Assembly (NCBI RefSeq): GCF_013373865.1
Contig: NC_050473.1
Location: 16,531,597-16,595,596, forward strand
Direction of reading: 5' to 3'
From: Monomorium pharaonis
Taxonomy: Eukaryota; Arthropoda; Insecta; Hymenoptera; Formicidae
DNA length: 64,000 nucleotides
The notes beneath the pieces are model-generated. The model saw nothing but the letters and a program-made list of their open reading frames with translations. It was not told where the DNA came from and ran no database searches. The position numbers were made by a program, and so were the translations under genes. The first letter of the stretch is position 1. Each line of letters opens with the position of its first letter. Shown piece by piece: positions 1 to 12,600 of this stretch.

Positions 1-620
1 ATGTCATGATCTCATATATGATTTGTCCGTTATGGATTACATTGCGACTTTACACATAATTTCGTCATCAATGAAAATAATATATACTTTCAATCAATAA
101 ACAGAAAAACATGTTTGTACCTATTTATTTTCTTCATATTTTTTTCTCTCTAATCTGTATTAATAAATTCATGAATCCATGAATAAATTATTGCCTAATT
201 ATCGTTTAGTAATTACTATTAGTAAACATATTTATTATAAATACATTAAATTAATAAAAATAATTCAAGATTTACGAATATACAATTCATCAACATAAAT
301 AAATTACATTGAATTGCGAACAATATTGAATTATAAAATCATACAAATACCCTTAACTTATAAGCATCTAATATGATCAACAGTTTTCAAAATTATTATG
401 CATATTAAATTCTTTATTTGAATAAATATTTAATAAAATATTAGTTTTTATATGGTTTTTAAAAATTTCTTTTTAATAACAATCTTTTACAAAATTTAAA
501 CAAAAAACTTTTTTCAACCTTTTTTTATTATTTTTACGTTCAAAATAAGCGAAAATAAAAGATTAGTATCCTAGGAAAAAATGAAAAATAATATATAAAT
601 AATAAATTACATACACTCAC

Positions 621-696
621 CCTACCGCTTGACTGTCGTCCGATAGTACTAAGCTTCCTCCTGGTCTCAAGGTTCCATTGTTGCACTCGTAGCACA
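621..696 (-). CDS. Internal coding exon of unidentified - strand gene
   Basis: Read on the - strand, this 76-nt block starts after a cag acceptor (TTCTCGACAG) and ends at a strong donor (GG followed by GTGAGTG). One frame reads VCYECNNGTLRPGGSLVLSD and then DSQAVG, with the first codon completed by one base from the previous exon and two bases left at the end. The CxxC pair (CYEC) and Gly/Leu-rich stretch look like protein rather than chance, but I do not recognise the family. A second frame is also open, so coding status rests on the splice sites and the peptide. The phase fits the predicted exon at 18827-19085, which could be the preceding exon of the same gene. The next exon would lie left of the window. 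Confidence 0.42.
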
Positions 697-1202
697 CTGT
701 CGAGAACGCGATTAATTACGCTTGCTAAAACGCAGTTAATTTAGCAGTTAATTATAGCAGTGCGTGAATTAACACGGAATATGACAATCGCGCGACGCTT
801 TACACAGCACTCTCGAGAGTAAAATAAATTAAGATGGAATAACAAATCAACGCGAAGGTAAATGTCTCTTGCTTTTAATGCGCTATTTAATATATCACTA
901 ATTAATTGTAAACGGCTTTCTTGTTTGAACTAAATCAGACGATTCGCATATTTTTCTGTATTTCCAATCTGAAAACAAGAAAAAAATTAAGTGTAAATAT
1001 GTGTTAACTGATAAAGTATCGCGTGTGTAAAAACAAGATATTTTTAATACAAAATATATCTAAATCCAAACGTAGAAATTATTATCGCCCGAGTATCGTA
1101 ACTGAGCAATAATTTTTAATTTTTATTCTCTTCTCGCCGCTTTAATTCGATCTTGAACAAGTATATCGCGTGAGATATCTCTTTCCGTTTAATTATTATT
1201 AT

Positions 1203-1243
1203 ACATAGCGGTTTAAATTTACAAAAAATTTAAGCCGCTATGT
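1203..1243. repeat. Short perfect hairpin
   Basis: The sequence acatagcggtttaaatt is followed after about 7 bases by its near-exact reverse complement (aatttaagccgctatgt). This gives a 17-bp stem with a single G:U position and a tight loop. It is too short for a normal miRNA precursor. It may be a relic of a small palindromic element. Confidence 0.5.
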
Positions 1244-4200
1244 GTAAAATATAGTATAAGTATATATTATAGTATAAGTATTATTGTAAAAAAATATCGT
1301 TTATGAATATTCGTAAAACAGTGGTAATTTAATTTCCTTCTGTTTTAATTTCAGCTTCGAAAGAATAAATTGTGCGAGACATTTTCTTTGACTGATTATT
1401 TATTATATTATATTCATCTTGATTACGTTGCGGGAATTATCGATGTGATAATAATTGTAAGGATGACTTTTGTTGTTTTCTCGTAACCATTTATCATGAT
1501 CGCGTTTATAAAAAAAACTAAAAATCAGTTGTGCAATAAAAATTAAATGAATATGGGTAGGAGTATAATTATAAACTTTAGCGACATGATAATAAATTGT
1601 ATATCATATCAATTGCCCATTTGTTTATAATTTAAAAACTATTGTATCCTGATATTTTTGTGTGAAAATTTTGACGCTAATAAAAATTCAGAACACTCCA
1701 TTAAAGCATTATGAGACATCTTATATACATATATTCAGTCATTTGGTTAGCTACAAAGCCTGTTGCACTTTACGCGTCGCATGTCAAATACAAACGCGTG
1801 GATTAACAATTGCCGGGTTATTTAGAGATAGTCCAAAGCGGAGACGGACTAAGAGGGATCGAGGTCGCGATAGTTTGACGGAGGGTAGATTGCGGCGTGT
1901 GGCACAAACAGGAATTAACCTCAACAATTATGCGGCCCTTTGTGGCTAGCAAGGTCAATATCAGTCCCCTACTCCATGTCTCCGCTCATCCATAAGCTCG
2001 CATCGTTTGGTTGATCCACCAAAGTACATGGACATGGGAGAGTGTGTTAAGATGATCGATCCCGTATATTCCAGCAGTAACATAATCCTCGTTTGCTCGC
2101 ATAAATTAGCATATATTTCCAGACGTTGCAGTCGGTTTCGGCAATCCCGTTTAATAAGGAAAATAGACGATGACTTATATGACAATGTGCCAACTAATTT
2201 GTTATATACGTAGAAGCCGCGATTGCCTAACCGCCAACTGCTATAATTAAATACGATTAAGAGGATCAGTTTAATCCTAATAGACTATAATAATTCACAA
2301 TAACAGAACAATAGTTAGGAAGAATCAACTTTACGTATAATTTTCTTCGTGTTAAATTAAAGGATTGTAAAAAGACTGCTGTTCGGATATTAGACGTTAC
2401 GTTGTATAAAGAAATGCTTTCCTAAAAGATGCAGAATTTGCCGCGTTATAATGACCGATTAATGCCACGAAAGTACAACAAAGCTAATGCTAATTTTATT
2501 CTGTTTACTAAGGTAAAATATCATTACATGTGAGCCAACTTATTCAACTGACACATTCATGCATATGCGAACTAACGCGAAACCTGACGCAACGGTGCGT
2601 CAAGACATCCTGCTTATTGTGCCGCGTGTATATTCTTCCCGACCCTTGGGTACCACAAATGTTTGTCTCCATCAGGCAAGCCAAGGATCGTTTATATAGC
2701 TGGGTACATGGGTATGTTAGATAACGTCGCGGAAATAAATGTCAGTAGTGAATCTGTTGTGGTGTGAACATTTCAGACAAACTATACGCGCGACAGCGGT
2801 TGTCGCGCGTCTATGCTTATTTATCTTTTATCACGCAACATTAAAAGTAAACTACCTGGAAATTGCATGTGTCCAATTTGTCCAATTTCGCGTTTTCTTT
2901 TATTCTGGTATGATTTAAAAGTGTCTTCCTTTCAACGAGAGTTGTGTCGCGCGTTTCCCATTTTTTTCTCTATATTATTTTTATATTTAATATAAAAATC
3001 TATAAATCTATAAACGAAAGATATTATATAAAAACATTAAGATGCTTAATATTTAATTAATTTAAATATAAAAGGTAATTATAATTTATTAATACGAAGT
3101 TTATCGTTTTACCGTTTCTTATTCCAATTTCCTTTAACCGAGACTTTTATTAGTGCATTAAGCACGTTTTAAAGCTAGATCATCTTAAAGTTTATGTTTC
3201 ATAAGATTTTGCGACAGAGCTCTCATCAGGATTTTATGAGGGTCGTACGAAACTTGTTTCCGCAAATCTACCCCATAACATCGTTGTCCACGCATCTGCC
3301 CGTTTATCCGATATCCAATACTGTGATGTATAAGATAACCCTAAAGGATCAACGCATTTCTCGATTTGTCTTTATATGAATTAAATTAGTGTTACTTATA
3401 CATATACGCTAATGTTAAAAATATTTTACGTAAATATTTTCTGCGGTGTTTCTCATGCTTTACAAGATGCAATAAAACTTGAACTACTTCAATCCTTTTA
3501 ATCTCCTCTTATGCATCCTTCTATAACTCATTGTATAACATAAATTTTCACGGCTTACAACTCGCAACACATGTTATCCGCGGTTTAAATAAGAGATCGA
3601 CCGTCAGCTTGGCAGCTATAGTGGCCAGCAACGTGATTGTTAAAACGGTTCACGCTGCGTAAGATTAATTGCTGCAATCCGGCAGCGACGATTAATTGTT
3701 ACAATTTACCTGAAATTTTCGAGAACGTAGTATAGAGGCAATTCATGAAAATTCAGAATATTGAGTATTGAATATTGAGTATCGAATTCTTCTATCATCC
3801 CAATTTATCCGTGTGATTCAATTTTTCCTATTTAATAATCTATTATATCGTGATAAGTTAATTTACATTATTGTTTGGTATAAAACTAAAATTGCAAATT
3901 TACATAAATTGCTCGCATCGTTGTTTTAAAAAAATTTAAATTAAATCTTGGCAACAATTAATTTTATTTCAAAGTAGCAATTGAACTAAATCAGTTAATT
4001 TGGATTAGTAAAAAACAAACTTAATTAAAATTATATTCAAATCTTTTAAACATTGTTTTTGTAAAATTCAGTTAACCTTTTTTCAATTCTAAATGTGCTT
4101 GGGCCTCTAATAGTGTTACCTTCGCCGATACTACATTAATTAGCTCACGAATGTTATATTTGATGGAAACAGTATAATTATGTAAATTTGAGCAATATTA

Positions 4201-7200
4201 TTGATTAACAAATGCAGCGTATTAATATCAGTAATTATTTTATTGAGATTATATTTAATGTAAAAAATTTCCGGTATTACTTCGTTTAGCGATGGTGGGA
4301 TTCGGTAATGAGCGCTTTTGATAAAATAACCAATATTTCTGATGTAAAATTGAAATAATATAACGAATATTCGCGCTATTTTCCTGCCGTAATATTAGGG
4401 CAATATCTATCATCCCTCGGTAATGATAACAAGAATTATGCCCATCGGTTCGTTTAGCACAATATCTTCCGATGGAACAACTTTTCCCCACCAATTTGCA
4501 TCCAGAAGTCCAACATTTAAATATTGCTCAAGCTGTGCAAATATGATGCTTGTACAAGATTTGCATTTCATTTAAAACTTATTATTATTACTGCTTATAA
4601 CCATTTCTATTTTCAATAGACAAATATGACAAAAAGATATTATGGTGTTAGAGTACTATCTGCTATCTTTTTTGTCTAAGAGAAAGTTTTATGCAATGCA
4701 AAAAAGTAAAAAAAAAAAGAAAGAATTTTTACTACAAGATATTTAAGACGGACGAAAGCAATGATACAAATATAAAAATATATGTCTTTACATTTTAATA
4801 TTTACACGTAATAAAAATAAAAGCGAACGGTAATATGTAATACATTTAAAAAATTAAATGTATTATTATAATCGTATTATTATAAAAAACATTGATATTA
4901 TATCAACGGTTTACATTACGGCTTATGTCATAATATTTAATATTTTTGTTACGGCGAGCTTATATATCAATATTTTAAAATGTTATTTTGTGGTCTGATA
5001 ATATAAGAAAGAAAAATCGAACGTTCAGATACAGGATATTTGCTCTTCTCTTCCCAAGCCGCAGAACAGGTCGACCGTTATTGTTCTAAGATATCGATAA
5101 AATTTTATCAATAAGGTACTCATGCGCGAAATACGTCTCACGATCGGACGACAACGCGAGATAGAACGATATCGGGCACCTATACTTGATGAGAGACTAC
5201 GGCGGATAACGCGCCATACCTCTACCCTCCATCATTTTAATATTCTCTCACGTAGTGATTCTCCGGTGGACGTATATTTTATCCCCGACCGGCACGAATC
5301 ACGTTTCGCCTTTCAACGTTGAGCATATCCATCTTACGATAACATATTCCGGCGATATGGAGATTCTTATGCAAAACATCCCCTCGAACGTTCGTTACAC
5401 GTTTCGACGCATTCGTCTTCGGGAGTGGCGTCACGATGCCGGAGGGATGCACACTCGAATAAGGATTGGCACACAAATGAGATGAGCTATCGTGAGATGT
5501 AACCGCTACTGATAATACGTCTAAAAGTCACGTGTGTATCGTCCTTCTCGCGGTGAATAATATTAATAAATCCATTATGAAATCAGGATTGGTTACGGCA
5601 GGCTAGCCGAATATTTTACAAATCTCTTGTGGCAAGAAAATATTGTGAAAAATATTCGATACCTGTGGAAACAATGTGCGGAGTGGCGTGCAAGTTTAAA
5701 TAAAGTTACTACATTTTGATATTTATTTTTATATCGCCACAATCACGAAATACTGATCGTTACTTACATATTAATTTTGAAGTATTGTGCTGTGTAATAT
5801 TCACGAGCATAATTATCTAGCAATAATTATTTATACCGAATGTAGACAGATAGGGCATACATATTTATATGAGAAATTTGAAAATGGAATTGATGTCGAC
5901 GAAATTATGGACGTTACTATATCATACTTCATCTCATGACTAATTAATAATTTATCATTACGTCAAAATATTATGTTTCGTAAAATATTCTACAATTTGT
6001 AATACATTTTTAATATTATTCTCATCCAAAAAGAGTGTCCCTTCTCCTCTTTCATAATGAGAGAATTGAATACATATTAGACAAAATCTCTCTAAATCAT
6101 TATAGGTTCAATCAAAATGCGATAATTAAGTTTTCAAATATAAAAATGCAATTTTTTCGGATAATGAGCGGAATTGGCTAACTCGAATTTTTCCGTACGA
6201 TTTTATGACACGTTCGTATCTTTTACAAATGTTATCTTGCGTGTTGCATTCGCGATGCTGAGTGTGCTGTACGTTTTCGAAGTGTCGTTCGAAGTGCAGG
6301 TCAGTAGTAAAAGCATTTACGTCGGCAATATTGCGGCAGTTGGACGAACGAAAGTTCAATCGATGCTCCTTCGCCATCCAGCGACGAGTTAGATCTTTTA
6401 CGAGGGATTCTAGGTTCATCGTACTTTTTTTTTTATTCGCGAAAATAGCTTTCAAAAGTTATAAACGATTGAAAACGAAGGGCACTGGTTTGAGTGCAAA
6501 ATATATAGCAAAATCTTATTTTTCAATCCATTCTGTATCATAAAATGACATTAGCAACATTTTTATTAGCAAATTTACAAATCTTGAGAATTTTTTAAAT
6601 ATTTGCAATAATATGTGGCGTCCAATTTAAACTCTTATAAAAGATGAAAAATCGACGTAAAATTCTAGGTTTTTTTCGCGTATGGAGAATGACAGCGTCA
6701 TTCAAGAGAAAACGTGCATTTTTCGAAATTAAAAGCTTAATCGTCTGCTTCGTTATGCTGGAAATATAAAGCAGTGAATAAAACGAAGAGATATCGAACA
6801 TCCATTGTTGTTAGCGTGCGTACAAAAATCATAAAATAAATTTATTAATAGAAGCCGGTTTTACGGATTTTGAGCGAATCGCAGCTTTGCTTCGTTACAC
6901 AACAGGAATATGATACGCGGGGTGGCGCGAGGGCTGAATTCAGCGGGATAGTATAGTTTATTGCATGAACGGAGAAATTCGAAACTACGTCATTGTTCGC
7001 GAGTGTTCTCAACTTGCTCGCACTGTAAAAATTCTAGATCTATTTTACGCTTACGCAGTAACCATGTACACAAAATACGTACGCCGGATTTTGTAAAATT
7101 GTATTAATCCAGCTAGATTCCCTCTCACGAGCATTTTTGAAAAAGTGGTACACCAAGCTTTATCCGTATATTTGGTCACATTATTAATAATAAAATAATG

Positions 7201-9393
7201 AACTGGACAGCTTTTATATGAAAATGATTAATTTGCGTCATTCGATAATGCGTTATTATTTTCTAATTTTACTTGAATTTCCATGCAAATGAATCTTTCG
7301 CACTATCATGAAAGGGATGACTGCAAATGTTTGACTGGCTATACGCGGAATTGATTTTATCGTAATATCGATGGGCACTGCCATATTTTATTTTAAATCG
7401 CACGTGACGTTGGATTTATTTCTGCGTGTCTCTGGCATCGTGTTTAAATAAGATTTATTTTAAAGGGCGTTGGAAAAGTAATTAATAATGTTGAATAATT
7501 ATAGGCTGTAACGTTTGCGTCTAGTATTATATCATCGCAAGTTACATACGTTCTTTAGTGTGTAATCTTTTATAATTTAATAAAGCCAAATTTTATTGTT
7601 TGCATTGATTCCTCTTCGTGATTTATATGTGAGCAGAACATATTTTTCCTGATTGTTATTTTATTGTTTCAATAAAATTAAAAACAGTTTATAACGTTAA
7701 GAGTTGTATCATTCACAACATTCGTTCCATTACATTTTTTTACGAGCGACTGATTGATTGATCACTTTATTGCTGTAACTAAACTAATGTATGCATCATC
7801 TGCAAGAAATTAAGTAATTCATAAGGAAATTTGCTTCTAGCGACATTAATCATTATGACACCTAACGACATTTATAGCTTTGGAGATCATTATGATAGAG
7901 ATAAAACCACGTCGAGTTTTTCCCATCCCCATCATATCTTGACTCCTCGTATTTTAATAGCGCTTAATTACTGCTGCATTAACGATTCTTTGTGTATATG
8001 TGTCTTTCTCTCCGTGTCTTCGAATCTCTTCGAGCCTGCTACAGCTCTTTGGAACTGCGCCATTGTCTTCAGTAATTCTCAGTTCGTGTTTCATCAGTCT
8101 CTCGCTGTCGTGTTTTATCAGTCAATATCGATTTTATCTCCGTATTTTTATTTTAATCCCGTGCGCCTTACGCGCTCGGCTAAAATCTCTTCATCGTTCA
8201 ATGCGCCTTCCTATACCGTATACACGGTTTTTACTTACTGTGTTCAGCAGCAAGAAAGCTCTTCAGTATTGCTCGAAATATCCAGCTTGTCCAGTAGACA
8301 AAGAATTTTTTTGAATTTAATTAATTTCGCATTATGAGATCTGCAGGCATTCGTTATTCATTCATCATATCTCCCTTACTGAAAATGCTGAAAATGAGAT
8401 TACAAACGCGTGAATACGTACGCGGGTAAGTGGTTACCTGCGGAGGACACCTTGCCGGAAACGCTCGGGCACAGCTTAAAGCCCCATTATCGCGGTGTAC
8501 CTCGTCGTTCGTTCACGGCAACCATAACCGTCAACGGCAAACTCAGCGTATAACGGATGCGTGTCCGGCGAGTGCGCATATATCTGCACATATTTGCTAC
8601 TACCCGGGGCGATGCTGCGCGAATTTCATTACGCGAACGCACGAATTACTTAGCCAGGCAGGTGTCAGATTGAAATGACCGGTGGGACGAATCGCGACGA
8701 TGATTGCGCCGGTTTATTGTGATCCCGCAACGCAAGAAGAGTTTCATTGCGCGACATAAATGTCTCTGTAACATATCCTATCTTTCGGAAGCTCAATATA
8801 ATTGATAACAAGATTCTGATTCTGATTTCTTTCCCAAAGAATTTTTATATTTTCTGATACGCTTTAAAATAAATACCCAACGGGAAATTTTACATTTTCC
8901 CTACACGAAAATTGACGAGGTTTCCATTTTAATTTGGAAGAAGTGCTGCAAATTAGAGATAAATCTCGTTTTCAAGCTACAAAGTTGAAACCAGTTAATT
9001 TTCTGGTCAGATCTTTACAATATTAAAAAAATACGCGGCGCTTTTAATTTAATTATTAACATTTTCTTAATTAAATGTTGACAATGTTTATTTCATGAAA
9101 CAATATTCTTTGCTATTTACAAAAAAATTCAATTGCTTTTGTATACAAAATATCTACGGACATAATTTCCGGAATTAATTTCCATTAAATGCACCGCGCG
9201 CTCTTGGAATCATTTCATCTTTATTGTTTATTAAATATTAAACAAGAACAAGTAACGTTTACGGTGCGTTAAGTGGAAGGTAGACACGTAGATAGACAAG
9301 AAAGACAATTGCGTTGGGATCAATTTCTAATTCTTTATAAAAATTGTGTCTCAGAGCAAGAACTGTCGGGAATTTCGTTCTTGCCGACGTCCT

Positions 9394-9636
9394 ATGTTCT
9401 CGAATTTATTTGTCTTGGTGGCGGGTATTACTTCGGCGAGTCCTCGGAACTCCGAATTCCCGAAATCTTCGGGAGACACAAACGCTGGAATCTCACGAAT
9501 TTCCTCAGGAGGAGACAACCAAAAAACATGCGGCACCATTATGAGCGCATGCACGCAAACCTTCTACATTTTCCTATCCCGTCAACGAGAGACTCAAACT
9601 TTATCGTGTCTTGCCTCGAGAGATAAAACGCCATGA
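9394..9636 (+). CDS. Possible small secreted protein (weak)
   Basis: From ATG 9394 a frame of 80 codons begins MFSNLFVLVAGITSASPRNS, which resembles a short signal peptide (hydrophobic FVLVAGI, small residues before a likely cleavage at SA/SP). A Ser/Gly-rich stretch with a few cysteines (KTCGTIMSACTQ) follows. An acceptor-like site (TTGTGTCTCAG) lies about 40 bases upstream, so the ATG could sit in a second exon. Against this, three other frames are open over the same bases, including one on the - strand that also looks protein-like (PPEEIREIPAF). I therefore treat it as a candidate only. Confidence 0.2.
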   Translation: MFSNLFVLVAGITSASPRNSEFPKSSGDTNAGISRISSGGDNQKTCGTIMSACTQTFYIFLSRQRETQTLSCLASRDKTP

Positions 9637-12600
9637 GTGTTCGTTGGATATTTAAATAATAGTCAAACGTTAGTGTCCTATTGTTGTACGTATTGTCTAT
9701 CCGCTCTATTGAAGATTATTATTATTAAGAGATATATCTATAAAAGACGCTATCTTTCTAAGTGCAATAGTATTTTGAGAAAATAACCATTTGACTTTTT
9801 ATGAACAGACAAAGCTATCTTTTTGCTAATAAAGGCAAAAAAATGTTGCACAAAAAATAAGAATAGCTGAATAATATGAGATCTGTGATTAAAATTAAAC
9901 AGTGCTATAGATAATACTATAATAAAATCATGATAATATTAGTCTAAAAATTCTTTAGTGTCTTCAAATTTTTTCAGAAAAATATTATTAGGAAGATGAT
10001 TATATTAAATCAATGTTAACAAACTACATTTATAAAGTAAAATAATGTTGTCTATAATGAACGAGCATTTGCAAACATCTCACGTCTCCATGATGCGAGA
10101 TGTTTGCGTGAAGTAGAAATAAGCCGTGCGTAACGCAGTTCAACGAGAAACGTGAGCTTTACTCCAAAAAACCTATTCGCTACGTTTTAAATGAAAGTTC
10201 AAGTACTTCACAGTTGCGACATTCAACGAGGAATTTCAACGAGCCTTGATGAGTAAGACGCCGTGGATAATCCGACGTAGACGTGCGCGATTGTTTTCCC
10301 TCACATAAATTTCAATTCATTTGACAGAAAAGCTAACGATCTGGATACTGAAAAGAGACCTAAAAGTAACAAAGTCATTAAATAGTATAATACTAAAATA
10401 TGATATAAGATGGATCTGTATAAAAACTAACAAAACTCAAAATTCAAATTTCACTTGTCAATAGATTTCTATAGAAGTCTATTTAGTTTTTATACCTTTT
10501 TTTAGTTGCATATTTTATGAGACACAATTTTTTTAGTACCTTCTTACTTGCCTATGTTCTCACTTAGGCGCACTAAAGAATGATTAGTTTTATGTCTGGG
10601 AAAACCACTCTATCCAACCTTAAGTGTCACACGGGGAGATTTAGACCGAAAGATAGTGTGAAAAGAAAAGATGCTTTTCGTAATGAGATAAGTTCACGCT
10701 TATATTTTACAAGAATAAATGAGGATTATGGATATCATGATGCATAATTCATTCATTGGCTTAGCTGTAACAAGTCGATTGTATTTTTGTCGAAATCTCA
10801 ATAGTGAGTTATGATACTGGAGATTAAAATATAGCGTCTATTTAGTTTATCAGATAATAAAGAAATCCATCAAAGCTTTAACATCAAAAAGATTTATTAA
10901 AATTTCAGATGAAGATTTATATTTAACATCAATCATGTCGAACAAATAATGATATTAATCTGGAATATTTCTTATTATAATCATAAAATGAAATAATTTG
11001 TGCGCTCTATTTAAGGGCTTTTACATAGATTATCTGTCTGTATATTTATATGTACGTGTAAGAATGATATATATATATATAGAGGCTAGGAGAGAATAAG
11101 AATTAACTACTTATCTATTCGAGATTAAAGTATAATGGTGTTAAAACTCTATAATAATTTTACTATCCCCTTCTGGATGAATTCTGGAACAAGAAATTAT
11201 ATCATAACATTTCTCTTGTGTACTTAATATAATCCTTTAAAAATCTAAGAGTTTGCCTTTTGTATTCTTCTTGAGGCAGCCAAGGATATAAGGCTTTGTC
11301 CTTTCAACTTTCCATTAGACATTCAACGAGTTACTACAGTTTTATGGGCAATAAAGGTCATGAGTGAAAAAGGAAGATTTATTCTTTTTAATCTTGTACA
11401 CAGTATTCTGTCGATAATAGAAATGACGTTCTTAAAGTATCGATGACGATAAAATGCTAAGGTTCATATAATCCCATATAATCCATAAACATTAAAATAG
11501 CAATGCTATTACAATCTCACTAATCAAGTTTACAAAATCGTGACAAAAAAGAAAAGCTGAGATTTCAATTAATTAATTAATGAAATTAATTTAAAAAAAA
11601 TAGCATCATAAAATTGCATTGACATGCATGATTTATTTTCGGCCATTTTCATAGAGTTAATAAGAGACAATAACATAAGTGCTTTTGTTAATAGCACTTT
11701 CACTAGACAGTTTAGTATTTTTAACGCACCTTTTTATCTGTACCATTATTTTCCTAATGTTAGTTTCCATCTCTATTTTCTGACTATATCAGATTTCTAT
11801 GGTCGATGCTTTAAACCCGAAGATAAAGAATTTGATCAAAATCTAATCTAGCTTGCAATGCACCGTGTCAATGAGGTAATGCACTCGCTAATTTGATAAA
11901 AGCTGTGACAATCAACGGGTAACACGCGGCAGATGGAAATCAAGTCCACACTGTGGCAATCTATCTAACCAGGCATCGTTGCCGCGATATCGATCATGCT
12001 GGCAAATAATGTTGATACGCGTCAGCTCAAACCTCAAGCAGGTTATACGTGAGCGAACATTAACGAAGAGATCATATAATGATTATTTGAAAAATATCTT
12101 TTCTTAATTCTTTTCAAAGAATTTAAATAAGAAAAATAAATTTTAATCCACAAATGAAATTCATAAAAGAATATACTATGACTACCATAACTATCAGCAG
12201 ATGTTCTTCGTTACTAGGATTATTATTATTTATATTGATTATATACGAATCGAATAACCTGTGATGCACATTTCTATCGATCTCGTTTCGAAATCGAAGG
12301 AAAAGCGATTAACTGCATGCGAGTCATTAATTTACTCTTCGAATGAGATTATTGAAAATGATGATGAACATCGAAGCTATATACGCCAGAGCTTATTATC
12401 GAACTCATTTCCGTGCTATCAAATCGCAATCGATTAAAACTGTGATACTTTCGATAACAGCAAGCTTTATTCATAAACAATTAACCGTGGCTTTTGCTGA
12501 AAATAACGAATTATAATGCTTGGATTTGCATCTTGTAATTAAGTAAAAGTGAACAACAAAATATTTCGTTTAAATTTTCCACAGACATAAACAGCAAGCA

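Noticed and set aside
5122..5485. Overlapping + and - frames in a CpG-richer patch
   Set aside because: Three frames are open over the same bases and none shows a motif or splice framing.
7831..8337. 168-codon + frame
   Set aside because: Longest open frame in the window, but Ser/Phe/Tyr-rich without domain, overlapped by a second open frame, and without promoter or splice context. Judged compositional.
8400..8460. Donor-like sites on both strands (GCGG/GTAAGT on +, CCGCAG/GTAACC on -)
   Set aside because: No coding frame leads into either. Could be untranslated exons, but nothing else supports them.
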